Origin: Actinomycetota bacterium
GTDB lineage: Bacteria > Actinomycetota > Actinomycetes > Nanopelagicales > Nanopelagicaceae
DNA length: 64,000 nt
Direction: 5' to 3'
Assembly (NCBI GenBank): GCA_009698675.1
Contig: WLPT01000003.1
Span: 59,286-123,285, forward strand
Of the stretch, positions 19,149-27,952 are shown one piece after another. The position numbers were made by a program, and so were the translations under genes. Every line of letters starts with the position of its first letter. Position 1 is the stretch's first letter. Below the pieces are notes generated by a model. It ran no database searches. It had not been told where the DNA came from and worked only from the letters and a program-made list of their open reading frames with translations.

Positions 19149-20048
19149 CTATCGTTTCGGTGTTCTGCCTAGGTCGATCATAAAACTTTCGAGTGAATCA
19201 TCATGACGAAAATCTGTAACATGCAGCCCGCGTACCCCAGGTAGCGAGAGCGCATGCTGGGCCAGCTCAAAAGTTAACTTAAAGACCTCTTCACTTGGAT
19301 TGCTTGCACTATTTACTCGGGCCAGAGTATCTACCGGAACGTCGATGCCGGGAACCTTATCATTCATAAAGCCCAAGCCTTTGCCGCCTTTAAGCAGGAC
19401 GATGGTAGGTATGAGTTTTAAATCCGGAGCGACCTCTGCCACTCCTTTGCAGAAAGCTTCAAGACGATCCGGGTGATAACAAATTTGCAGTTGTAAGAAT
19501 TTGGCACCGGCGCGATGCTTCTTTAGTGCACGTTGGATTCGATAATCAAACGGGGGAGCTGCAGCGTTTTCAACGGCGCCGATGTAGAAATCTGGAGCTG
19601 GGTTAATTTTCCGCCCCGATAAGTAAGTACCAGTAGTCATGATTCGCGCGATATTGATCGCCTGCGCACTATCGACATCGAATACTCTGCGCGCCTCGGG
19701 CTCATCTCCTGCAGTCACGTCATCGCCGGTTAAAAGCGAGATGTTAGTGATCCCATGCAGTGATGCGCCCATCATGTCGGATTCAATAGCCAGACGGTTC
19801 TTATCACGACAGACAATCTGCATGATGGGCTCTAAGCCATGCGCCTTCATCGCAATTGCCGTTGTCGTGTTTGATGCATGTGCATGCGCGGCCGGATTAT
19901 CAGTGGCATTTACCGCATCAAACCAAGGCGCCAAGCGCGCGGCATTCTCTTGAACAGCGCGCATTCCACCACCATCGATGGATGGGAACTCAGCGGTGAA
20001 TACCGGCTCGGCAGTGAATTCTAACTTTTCGCGCAGCAATGACATCAA
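19149..20048 (-). CDS. metF: Methylenetetrahydrofolate reductase family protein MetF
   Basis: A 299-aa FAD-dependent MTHFR-family TIM barrel. The FTAEFPSIDG opening, the conserved acidic/aromatic stretch NATDNPAA and the LQLQICYHPDRLEAF segment fit this family. It interconverts CH3-THF and CH2-THF. Here it follows metV with a 4-bp overlap and precedes the methyl-THF methyltransferase, so it probably runs as a CH3-THF dehydrogenase feeding methyl carbon into oxidation. The sequence differs from E. coli-type NADH MetF, so the acceptor may not be NAD+. Confidence 0.87.
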   Translation of the reverse strand: MMSLLREKLEFTAEPVFTAEFPSIDGGGMRAVQENAARLAPWFDAVNATDNPAAHAHASNTTTAIAMKAHGLEPIMQIVCRDKNRLAIESDMMGASLHGITNISLLTGDDVTAGDEPEARRVFDVDSAQAINIARIMTTGTYLSGRKINPAPDFYIGAVENAAAPPFDYRIQRALKKHRAGAKFLQLQICYHPDRLEAFCKGVAEVAPDLKLIPTIVLLKGGKGLGFMNDKVPGIDVPVDTLARVNSASNPSEEVFKLTFELAQHALSLPGVRGLHVTDFRHDDSLESFMIDLGRTPKR

Positions 20049-20425
20049 TGGTCACCGTTTTCTAAAGACCACCCAGCAGGAGTTTGCTGATCTCGTTTAG
20101 TAACTAAGTTAATCCACGATGAACTCCCTTGGAGCCGCATATCAACTGGTGGGCGAAGTTCGTTGTAGTGCTCTTTCCAAAGCTTAGGAAGAGGAAGGGA
20201 AACTGTTCGATCGTATGCCTTTACCCAGATGCATTGCATCTCTGGTTTCACTTCACAATGTCCATCTTCTCGCACTCCGCCACATGGACCATTGCGCAAA
20301 GTTTTTGGGCAGGTCATTGGGCAGGTCATTCCCGTTGAGTGCAGAACGCACTGTCCGCACATGCGGCAGTCCCATACAGGTTTCTTCACCGCATGCTCAA
20401 TGAGTGGGAGAAGTTTTTTTAACAT
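20045..20425 (-). CDS. MetV-like MTHFR partner protein (cysteine-rich)
   Basis: A 126-aa protein matching the MTHFR C-terminal/MetV type, known as the partner of MetF in acetogens. It has dense cysteines at positions 20, 23, 26, 35, 39, 48, 57 and 65 (CRMCGQC, CPMTCP, GPCGG), able to bind zinc and/or Fe-S. It is shorter than the roughly 200-aa acetogen proteins. The ATGA overlap with metF supports a MetFV complex. It may link the flavin of MetF to an Fe-S electron carrier. Confidence 0.82.
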   Translation of the reverse strand: MLKKLLPLIEHAVKKPVWDCRMCGQCVLHSTGMTCPMTCPKTLRNGPCGGVREDGHCEVKPEMQCIWVKAYDRTVSLPLPKLWKEHYNELRPPVDMRLQGSSSWINLVTKRDQQTPAGWSLENGDH

Positions 20426-20434
20426 GATTGCCGC

Positions 20435-21100
20435 TTATGCAGAAACGGAAGCGCGCTTCTTGGCGATAAGATCTTTAGCAATTCGCACGGCAGTTGATGC
20501 ATCGGCAGCAAAGCCATCGGCACCAACAACATCGGCATACTCCTGAGTTACAGGTGCGCCACCAACCATGATGATGACTTGATCTCGCAAGCCCGCCTTA
20601 GTTATCTCATGGATATTTACTTTAAACATTGGCATCGTTGTCGTTAAAAACGCCGACATTCCGACGATATCTGGTTTATGCTCAAGAATTCCGGCAACAA
20701 ACTTCTCAGGGGCGACTTGAACCCCGAGATCGATGACGTTAAAACCGGCGCCTTCAAGCATGATATTTACTAAGTTCTTGCCAATATCGTGAACATCGCC
20801 TTTGACGGTGCCCATTAAGAAAGTTCCTACGGTTTCAGCTCCGGTTTCAGCAAGCAATGGGCGAAGCACTGCGAGGGCTCCAGACATCGCCTTTCCAGAG
20901 ATCAGCATCTCAGGCACGAAGAAGTCACCGCGCTCAAATCGTGCGCCCACCTCTTCTAGCGCAGGGATGAGCGCATCAAAGAGGATAGTGCTTGGTGTCA
21001 TGCCATCGGCAATTCCCTGATTAGTTAGCTCTAATACCGCTGGAGCATTACCAACTAAGGTCTCGTCAAAGAGCGCCTTGATGATGTCGTCATGAGTCAT
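20435..21100 (-). CDS. Corrinoid (B12-binding) methyl carrier protein
   Basis: A 221-aa protein with an N-terminal four-helix cap (about 1-90) and a Rossmann-like B12-binding domain. DVHDIG at 102-107 supplies His104 as lower axial ligand, and GGAPVTQEYA lies near the C-terminus. It is the methyl shuttle between the MttB-like enzyme and the pterin methyltransferase (MtgC/MtmC-type). It is first after iclR, with a 4-bp overlap. No cobalamin riboswitch is apparent upstream. Confidence 0.94.
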   Translation of the reverse strand: MTHDDIIKALFDETLVGNAPAVLELTNQGIADGMTPSTILFDALIPALEEVGARFERGDFFVPEMLISGKAMSGALAVLRPLLAETGAETVGTFLMGTVKGDVHDIGKNLVNIMLEGAGFNVIDLGVQVAPEKFVAGILEHKPDIVGMSAFLTTTMPMFKVNIHEITKAGLRDQVIIMVGGAPVTQEYADVVGADGFAADASTAVRIAKDLIAKKRASVSA

Positions 21101-21858
21101 GCTGCACCTATCTTTCCTTCATGGTTTGCCTGGAGTGAATGGATTTCTTGAATGATAACTTCGCCAATCTTTGCTAAATCTCTCTGTGTCAACCGTGGAG
21201 ATGGACCAGAAATAGAAATTGCCCCAACAACATGACCATCATCTTCTCGTATTGGCGCAGCTACGGCCACTAATCCCTCTTCTAACTCATCGATAATAAT
21301 TGCGTAGCCTTTTTTACGTACATTCTCAAGGTCGATTAGAAGACGGGGACGCGATGTAATTGTCTTCGGCGTGAGTTTTTCTAATTTCCCAAGAGGAATC
21401 GTTGCAGCACCATATGCAAGCAAAATCTTACCCAAGGCCGATGCATGAAATGGAATCGCCTTTCCGACCCAGTTCGTTGCACCCAATAGATAGTGGCCAT
21501 CGACTTGGTCGATTAATTTCATCTGCCCGTTACTTGCAACGGCTAGGTTTGCAGTCTCTCCAGTAGTTAGTGCTAATTTTTCAAGCACAGAGTGCATGCG
21601 AGCGACTAAGACTGAGTCATGGTTTTGGGAACGCGCGAACTGCGTTAAAACTCCACCAGGAATATAGGCCCCATCGCGATCACGGCGAATGAGTCCTTGG
21701 CGCTCAAGGGCGCTGAGTATGCGCGAGGTAGTGCTCTTTGGAATCTCATGTGTTCGCGAAAGTTGTGACAAGAGCGGGGGAGTCGACGACTCTAGAATGT
21801 GAATGAGCAGGGCGCTTGCGCGATCAATAGCCTGAGTTCCACTTACTAACTCGCTCAT
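21097..21858 (-). CDS. IclR family transcriptional regulator
   Basis: A 253-aa regulator with an N-terminal winged helix (IPKSTTSRILSALERQGLI, about residues 35-60) and a C-terminal IclR effector domain (GKAIPFHASALGKILLA, VGAISISGP). The ATG at 21858 has a good GGAAGGTGAG ribosome site; the upstream ATG at 21912 would place the operator inside the gene. It is cotranscribed with the corrinoid genes and divergent from the MttB-like gene, so it probably senses a pathway compound such as betaine and controls both directions. Confidence 0.9.
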   Translation of the reverse strand: MSELVSGTQAIDRASALLIHILESSTPPLLSQLSRTHEIPKSTTSRILSALERQGLIRRDRDGAYIPGGVLTQFARSQNHDSVLVARMHSVLEKLALTTGETANLAVASNGQMKLIDQVDGHYLLGATNWVGKAIPFHASALGKILLAYGAATIPLGKLEKLTPKTITSRPRLLIDLENVRKKGYAIIIDELEEGLVAVAAPIREDDGHVVGAISISGPSPRLTQRDLAKIGEVIIQEIHSLQANHEGKIGAA

Positions 21859-21879
21859 CTGCTCACCTTCCAGCCTTGG

Positions 21880-21915
21880 ATAGTGTTCCATAATATGGAA
21901 CCACTGTTCCACTAT
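21880..21915. promoter_or_regulatory. IclR-type operator between iclR and the mttB-like gene
   Basis: The core at 21886-21900 reads TTCCATAATATGGAA, with perfect 7-bp arms around one base, very close to the known IclR-family pattern of TTCC/GGAA arms. It is nested in outer arms ATAGTG (21880-21885) and CACTAT (21910-21915). It lies 27 bp from the iclR ATG and 69 bp from the divergent start. Confidence 0.65.
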
Positions 21916-21969
21916 CTAAGGGTATTCTCGTTGATGTCCAGCGGTCAATAGGCGCAGAAGGAGCAATTC

Positions 21970-23406
21970 ATGTTTGAAAATCGGATGCCTCGATATGAGA
22001 TCTTGAGCCAAGAATCGATGGCGACGTTAACGCTGGGATGGCGCCGTATCGTCTCTGAGATTGGCATTGAGTTTATGTCCCCATGGGCGCTGGATGTATT
22101 GCGCGATGCCGGACAGATCGTTGAGGGCGATAACGTTAAGTTTGATCCAGACTGGATTTTAAAGCAGTGCGCACTTGCACCCAGTGAGTTCAATCTTCGC
22201 GCTCGCAATCCGAAGAACAACGTTCATATCGGTGGCAATTCAATGGTCTTTGGTGGCGTCTATGGTCCGCCATTTGTGCGCGAGGGTGATATTCGTCGCG
22301 ATGCGACTTTTAACGACTACGAGAATTTTTGTAAGTTAGCTCAATCATTCGATGCCTTAGATAGCGTCGGTGGAGTTGTTTGTGAACCAAATGATCTCTC
22401 CCTTGATTCACGTCACTTAGATATGGCATATGCAGCGGCAACTTTGACCGATAAGTTTTTCATGGGAAATGTGGTGACTGCAGAAAATGCAAAAGATGTC
22501 ATCAGAATGGCTGAGATTATCCACGGTGGTAGACAAGCAATCGTAGAAACTCCAGCGCTGATCTCTCTTGTAAACTGCAACTCACCTCTTCGCTGGGATG
22601 ATCGAATGCTGGACTCACTACGCGAATATGTTCTTGCAGGACAGCCTGTTGTCGTAACGCCATTCCTGTTGATGGGTGCGATGAGTCCGGTCACCATTCC
22701 AGCTACTTTGGCGCAACAGATTGCCGAGGCACTAACGGGAATCGCGTTAGCTCAGACATTAAACCCAGGCTGCCCAATCGTCTTTGGATCTTTTCTCTCT
22801 AACATCGATATGCAATCTGGCTCACCCCAGTTTGGTACACCAGAGTCGGGAATTGGACTGCTCTGTACTGGCCAAATTGCACGCAGCTTTAACCTTCCAT
22901 TCCGTGGCGGCGGCGGACTTAACTCTTCTCAGACCGTTGATGCACAATCGGCATATCAATCCATGATGACGATGATGCCGACCTTCCTCTCTGGAACTAA
23001 CTGGGTCATGCATACTGCTGGCTGGCTTGAGGGTGGACTCGTCTCTTGTTATGAAAAATTCGTTCTAGACATCGAAATTCTGCAATCGCTTATGACTGAG
23101 TTCACGCCACTTGAGTTCAACATTGAATCATTGGCCTTTGATGCCCACCTTGAAGTTGGACATGGCGGACATTTCCTTGGAGCCGCTCACACAATGGAGC
23201 GCTTCCGCGACTGTTTCTACCGCCCATTCCTAACTAACAGCGATAACTTCGAGCGCTGGACTCGACTAGGGGCCAAAGATACAAAGGCGCGCGCGGCCGA
23301 TATCTATAAGAAGAAGTTAGAAGATTACGTTGCCCCAGAGATGGATGCACGAATGCGCCAGGAACTCGATGAGTTTGTGGCAATGCGCAAAAGCCAACTA
23401 GATTAA
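21970..23406 (+). CDS. MttB-family (trimethylamine methyltransferase family) corrinoid methyltransferase, probable glycine betaine methyltransferase (MtgB-like)
   Basis: A 478-aa member of the MttB/COG5598 superfamily. True trimethylamine MttB has an in-frame amber codon for pyrrolysine. Here the frame is uninterrupted and ends in TAA, as in MtgB from betaine-demethylating bacteria. LGWRRIVSEIGIEF, the SVGGVVCEPNDL segment and the FRGGGGLN...DAQSAYQS region fit the family. It should move one methyl from a quaternary amine to the corrinoid protein encoded across the divergent promoter. Betaine is the likely substrate because betB, proVWX and betA follow. AGAAGGAG lies at good spacing before the ATG. 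Other N-methyl substrates such as carnitine or proline betaine are not excluded. Confidence 0.87.
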   Translation: MFENRMPRYEILSQESMATLTLGWRRIVSEIGIEFMSPWALDVLRDAGQIVEGDNVKFDPDWILKQCALAPSEFNLRARNPKNNVHIGGNSMVFGGVYGPPFVREGDIRRDATFNDYENFCKLAQSFDALDSVGGVVCEPNDLSLDSRHLDMAYAAATLTDKFFMGNVVTAENAKDVIRMAEIIHGGRQAIVETPALISLVNCNSPLRWDDRMLDSLREYVLAGQPVVVTPFLLMGAMSPVTIPATLAQQIAEALTGIALAQTLNPGCPIVFGSFLSNIDMQSGSPQFGTPESGIGLLCTGQIARSFNLPFRGGGGLNSSQTVDAQSAYQSMMTMMPTFLSGTNWVMHTAGWLEGGLVSCYEKFVLDIEILQSLMTEFTPLEFNIESLAFDAHLEVGHGGHFLGAAHTMERFRDCFYRPFLTNSDNFERWTRLGAKDTKARAADIYKKKLEDYVAPEMDARMRQELDEFVAMRKSQLD

Positions 23407-23413
23407 ATCCACT

Positions 23414-24886
23414 ATGGTTGCAACGCTCTATATCAACGGTGCTTGGAGACAGGCATCAGATGGCGGTGCTCACGATGTTCATAGCCCGCACGATCAAAGC
23501 GTTGTCGCCGAAGTTTCACAGGCAACGCAAAGCGATGTTTTGGATGCAATTAGCGCAGCTCGTGAATCCTTTGACTCGGGAGTATTTACGTCGTGGTCAT
23601 TTAATGAACGAAGCGCACTGGTAGCAAAGATCGCAGATTTGCTTGAGCGAGATGCAGATCTAATCGCCCGCAAGGAAAGCGATGACACCGGAAAGCGATT
23701 TATTGAAGCGCAGTACGACCTTGCAGATGTCATCGCAACCTTCAGACACTTTGCTGCATTAGGCCTAAAAGAGCACGGACGAAGCGTTGATGTTGGCCTG
23801 GCACATGTAACAAGTCGAATTGTGCATGAGCCTTTAGGCGTGGCTTCCCTGATTGGACCATGGAACTACCCACTCTTGCAGATAGCTTGGAAAGTAGCTC
23901 CAGCACTAGTTGCGGGCTGTTCATTTATTGTTAAACCATCTGAGTTAACACCACAGAGTGCGATTGCATTAATGCGCATTATCGAAGAGGCCGGAACGCC
24001 AAAGGGTGTAGCGAATTTAATTTTAGGGCCAGGCTCTGTTGTTGGCACCTCACTGATTAATGATCCGCGCGTGGATTTAGTCTCCTTCACCGGAGGACTA
24101 TCAACGGGCCAAACAATTATGCGTGCTGCAGCAGATACGGTGAAGAAATTAGCATTAGAGCTCGGTGGGAAAAATCCACATATTATCTTTGCCGATGCCG
24201 ATATCGATGCCGCGATTGATAATGCAGTTACTGCTGCATTTCTCCACTCGGGTCAAGTATGTTCGGCTGGAACTCGTTTAATTGTTGAGCGCTCGATTCA
24301 TGATCGTGTTGTCAATGAAATCGTTCGCCGAGCTGGAAACATTGTCCTTGGCGGACCAAGTGATGAAATGGCCGAAACTGGACCGCTGATCAGCCCCGAT
24401 CATCTGCGAAACGTAACGGCCTATGTTGAAAAAGGGATTGCAGAGGGCGCCAAATTATTAGTCGGCGGCAAACGAAGTGATAAGCCAGAGCATGAAAATG
24501 GTTGGTACTACCTGCCAACTGTTTTAGATGGATGCTCAAGTCAGATGTACTGTGTTCAAGAAGAGTCTTTTGGTCCAGTTATGACCGTTGAAGTATTTGA
24601 TAGTGAGGTCGATGCGATCCGGATTGGCAATGACACTAACTTTGGACTATCCGGCGGTGTGTGGAGTAGCGATAGCCAGAAAGCTGCCCGCGTTGCCAGC
24701 GCCCTTCGCCATGGAACCATCTGGGTCAATGACTTTGGTCCATATCGCCCAGCCGCCGAGTGGGGTGGATACAAGCAGTCAGGAATCGGCCGTGAATTAG
24801 GTGAGCATGGCTTGGGTGAGTACCTTGAAATCAAACACATTTGGACCAACAATGCTCCTAGTCGATCTGGTTGGTTCAGAGATTAA
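23414..24886 (+). CDS. betB: Betaine aldehyde dehydrogenase family protein
   Basis: A 490-aa NAD(P)-dependent aldehyde dehydrogenase. SFTGG, the catalytic ELGGKNP glutamate loop and nucleophile Cys283 in SGQVCSAG are all in place, as is GPWNYPL. In the ALDH superfamily the substrate is hard to read, but its position between an MttB-like gene and betaine transport and choline dehydrogenase genes supports betaine aldehyde -> glycine betaine. The start lies 7 bp after the methyltransferase stop. Confidence 0.87.
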   Translation: MVATLYINGAWRQASDGGAHDVHSPHDQSVVAEVSQATQSDVLDAISAARESFDSGVFTSWSFNERSALVAKIADLLERDADLIARKESDDTGKRFIEAQYDLADVIATFRHFAALGLKEHGRSVDVGLAHVTSRIVHEPLGVASLIGPWNYPLLQIAWKVAPALVAGCSFIVKPSELTPQSAIALMRIIEEAGTPKGVANLILGPGSVVGTSLINDPRVDLVSFTGGLSTGQTIMRAAADTVKKLALELGGKNPHIIFADADIDAAIDNAVTAAFLHSGQVCSAGTRLIVERSIHDRVVNEIVRRAGNIVLGGPSDEMAETGPLISPDHLRNVTAYVEKGIAEGAKLLVGGKRSDKPEHENGWYYLPTVLDGCSSQMYCVQEESFGPVMTVEVFDSEVDAIRIGNDTNFGLSGGVWSSDSQKAARVASALRHGTIWVNDFGPYRPAAEWGGYKQSGIGRELGEHGLGEYLEIKHIWTNNAPSRSGWFRD

Positions 24887-24904
24887 CGGACAGGGGTTTT
24901 TTAA

Positions 24905-25933
24905 GTGAGCGGTGAAGCACCAATGATCTCAGTTAAAAACCTTTGGAAAGTCTTTGGCAATAATCCCGAGAAGGTTATCGGTAGTCCTTTAGCGCAACTT
25001 TCACGATCTGAGCTACGGGCACAAACAGGCAACACAATCGCCGTACGTGATGTCTCATTCGATGTAGCACCCGGTGAAGTTTTCGTTGTGATGGGTTTAT
25101 CTGGTTCGGGCAAGTCAACGTTGGTTCGCTGCATGACTCGTTTGATCGAACCAACTGCAGGATCTCTCACATTCGAAGGCGAAGATGTTTTGAGTGTTGA
25201 TGCGGCGCGCTTGCGCGAACTTCGTAAGACGCGTTTTTCAATGGTCTTTCAACACTTTGGATTGCTTCCACACCGCAAAGTAATTGACAATATTGCATAT
25301 TCACTTGAAATCAATGGAGCTAAAAAAGCTGAGCGCCATGCTCGCGCCGATGAAGTAATCGAACTCGTAGGGCTGCAGGGCTATGCAAATGCCTATCCAG
25401 AGCAGTTATCAGGGGGAATGCAGCAGCGCGTAGGTTTGGCGCGCGCCTTAGCAGTAGATCCTCAAGTTTTATTTTTAGATGAACCATTTAGCGCTCTTGA
25501 CCCACTCATTCGCCGAGATATGCAGCAAGAGGTCATTCGCCTACATCATGAACTTGGAAAGACAATGGTTTTCATTACTCACGACCTATCCGAGGCGGTA
25601 AAAGTTGGAGACCGTATCGCAATTATGCGAGATGGTGCCGTCGTACAAATTGGAACACCCGAGGAGTTAGTTGCCAATCCAATCGATGATTATGTTGCAA
25701 ATTTCGTACGAGATATCGCGAAATCTCATGTTTTATCGCTTAAATATTTAGCGCGCCCTGCCGAACCTGGGGAAGCGATCGATGGACCAGAACTTCCATC
25801 AACGATGATTATTCGAGATGCCGCTCAAGTTATATTGCAAACGCATAAACCAGTGCGAGTCAATGACAACGGACGGGCTTTAGGCGTTGTTTCTAGCGAG
25901 GATGTTCTGCGGTTAATCTCCGGGGTTGCATAG
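24905..25933 (+). CDS. proV: Glycine betaine/proline ABC transporter ATP-binding protein
   Basis: A 342-aa ATPase of the ProV/OpuAA family. It has the family's N-terminal extension before the core, Walker [10 protein letters not shown] at 64-72, the signature LSGGMQQR and the Walker [13 protein letters not shown]. The tail (about 290-342) is a single CBS-like segment, which in relatives senses ionic strength. The GTG at 24905 is preceded by AGGGG; ATG 24923 is an alternative. It directly precedes the permease gene and energises betaine uptake. Confidence 0.94.
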   Translation: MSGEAPMISVKNLWKVFGNNPEKVIGSPLAQLSRSELRAQTGNTIAVRDVSFDVAPGEVFVVMGLSGSGKSTLVRCMTRLIEPTAGSLTFEGEDVLSVDAARLRELRKTRFSMVFQHFGLLPHRKVIDNIAYSLEINGAKKAERHARADEVIELVGLQGYANAYPEQLSGGMQQRVGLARALAVDPQVLFLDEPFSALDPLIRRDMQQEVIRLHHELGKTMVFITHDLSEAVKVGDRIAIMRDGAVVQIGTPEELVANPIDDYVANFVRDIAKSHVLSLKYLARPAEPGEAIDGPELPSTMIIRDAAQVILQTHKPVRVNDNGRALGVVSSEDVLRLISGVA

Positions 25934-27862
25934 ATGCTCCACCTGAAAAAATCTCACCTTCTGCTCGCTGGTGCCGTAATTTGGATATTTCTCTCACGAA
26001 TCCTGCAAGGCCATAGCACTCTAGAGCTGCCAACGGCAGATAACACCTCAATCACTAAAGCAGTTGGAGATGCTGCCGGTTCTATTCGAGGCAACCGTAC
26101 TAAAAGTGCTGCATTTATTTATTTCTTCAATCCCATACGTGCCTTCATAAATGGCTTTGTTGAGATTATTAGAACTCTGATCTCGGTTCCTCGCGGGAAC
26201 GCAATTATTCCGCTTATTGGTTGGTTTGGTGTCGTGGCAATCGTTGCATTTGCAGTTTTTGCAACTAGTCGTCTGCGTACAGCACTGCTAGTGACTTCTC
26301 TTCTTCTAGCGTGTGGTGCTTTGGGCATGTGGCAATTCACCATGGATACATTTGCAATGACTTTCGCAGCAGTCTTTCTCTCACTCGCGATTGGAATTCC
26401 ACTCGGGATTTGGGCGGGTTTATCAGATCGCGTATTGAAGATACTTACTCCTTTTCTTGATTTAGCTCAAATACTTCCAACGCTTGTTTACCTTGCGCCC
26501 CTCGCACTCTTCTTTATGATTGGTGTTGCCTCAGCGACGATAGCAACCATGGTGTACAGCATTCCAATCGCTATTCGCATAACATCTCACGCGATAAGAA
26601 CAATTAATCCAGCACCAGTAGAGGCATCGGTTTCAATGGGGTCGACTCGTCGCCAAAGTTTAATCAAGGTTCAAATTCCGATGGCTAAGCAGATGATTGT
26701 TCTTGGCATTAATCAGACTGTAATGGCGGCACTCTCATTCGTTGTAATTGCCGCATTAATCGGTGCACCTGGTCTTGGTAAACCCGTTGTCGACGCTTTA
26801 ATTATTCGTAACGTAGGCCAAGGTTTTGTTGCCGGATTCGCAGTTGTGTTTGTGGCTATTTTGCTCGATCGAAGTACGAGTGCTGCTGCCAAAGCGCGTG
26901 AAGGTTTCATTCCACCAACTCCAGAACAGATTAAGCGACGTAGAAATATAGTTACGGCATCTGGTTTAGCAACAATTCTTGCGATATTTCTTTCACGCAC
27001 CATATTGTCACTTGCGGTATGGCCAAACTCGCTCATATTTTCCAAGCAAGTTGCAGATATTGCAAATACCGCAACTACCTGGACGACTACCAATTTATAT
27101 ATATTTACCGTGGGTTTTAAGGACTTTATTTCTAACTGGGTTCTAAATCCACTAGAGACATTACTTGCGAACTCTCCTTGGTACCTTTCCCTGGGTGCTT
27201 TCGTTCTTTTAGCCTTAGTCATAAGTGGATTTAGAATTGCATTGCTCTCTTTGGGACTATTGAGCCTAATTGTCATTTCTGGGCTCTGGCATGAGGCAAT
27301 GATTACTTTGACTCAAACAATCGTAGCAACTTTGCTAACAATGATTGTAGGAATACTTCTTGGAATTTGGGTGGGGCGAAGTTCAAAAGCTGAAAGATTT
27401 TTACGCCCATTTTTAGATGCTGGCCAAACTCTGCCGGCTTTCGTATATTTAATTCCGATGCTTGGGCTGTTTGGTCCAACACGATTTACGGCGATCGCAA
27501 CGGGTATTATTTATGCAATTCCAGTTGTAGTTAAAATCGTTGGAGAGGGTATTCGCGCAGTGCCCGCCTCAATAATTGAGGCTGCAACTGCGGCTGGCTC
27601 AACGGTGCGACAGATAATCACTAAGGTGCAGTTACCTGCAGCTAAAAAATCAATTTTGCTGGCAGCAAACCAAGGAATGATATTTGTACTCGCAGTCATT
27701 GTTATCGGTGGTTTCGTCGGCTCTGGCGGTTTGGGCTATATCGTCATTCTTGGCGGCTCAAAGCCAGAGCTTGAAGGTAAAGGCTTTGTTGCAGGAGTCG
27801 TTATTTTGCTATTGGGGGTCACTATTGACCGTATCGCTCAAGCCAGCGCCAGACGAGCCTAA
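25934..27862 (+). CDS. proW: Glycine betaine ABC transporter permease, two fused permease domains
   Basis: A 642-aa membrane protein containing two consecutive BPD-type permease domains, at about residues 130-310 and 445-635. Each carries the EAA-type coupling loop (VEASVSMGSTRRQS in the first, IEAATAAGSTVRQI in the second) and a DLAQILPTLVYL / DAGQTLPAFVYL helix. Most ProW/OpuAB proteins are about 280-350 aa with one domain and form dimers, so this is a tandem fusion that makes both halves of the channel from one chain. It starts immediately after the proV stop. Confidence 0.92.
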   Translation: MLHLKKSHLLLAGAVIWIFLSRILQGHSTLELPTADNTSITKAVGDAAGSIRGNRTKSAAFIYFFNPIRAFINGFVEIIRTLISVPRGNAIIPLIGWFGVVAIVAFAVFATSRLRTALLVTSLLLACGALGMWQFTMDTFAMTFAAVFLSLAIGIPLGIWAGLSDRVLKILTPFLDLAQILPTLVYLAPLALFFMIGVASATIATMVYSIPIAIRITSHAIRTINPAPVEASVSMGSTRRQSLIKVQIPMAKQMIVLGINQTVMAALSFVVIAALIGAPGLGKPVVDALIIRNVGQGFVAGFAVVFVAILLDRSTSAAAKAREGFIPPTPEQIKRRRNIVTASGLATILAIFLSRTILSLAVWPNSLIFSKQVADIANTATTWTTTNLYIFTVGFKDFISNWVLNPLETLLANSPWYLSLGAFVLLALVISGFRIALLSLGLLSLIVISGLWHEAMITLTQTIVATLLTMIVGILLGIWVGRSSKAERFLRPFLDAGQTLPAFVYLIPMLGLFGPTRFTAIATGIIYAIPVVVKIVGEGIRAVPASIIEAATAAGSTVRQIITKVQLPAAKKSILLAANQGMIFVLAVIVIGGFVGSGGLGYIVILGGSKPELEGKGFVAGVVILLLGVTIDRIAQASARRA

Positions 27863-27952
27863 ATTAAATAAAACACCCCGCCTAAACCCTTACTTAGTGG
27901 GGCTATCTCTAATAGCATCACCATAATCGTTTTAACCTTTAGGAGGAGAGAA

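Noticed and set aside
21970..23406. Pyrrolysine-containing trimethylamine methyltransferase
   Set aside because: The gene is of the MttB family, but no in-frame TAG occurs before the TAA stop and no pylTSBCD genes are visible, so it is the non-Pyl type.
26713..27276. Long minus-strand frame of 187 codons inside proW
   Set aside because: It lies antisense to a well-supported permease gene, has no recognisable motif and no ribosome site.
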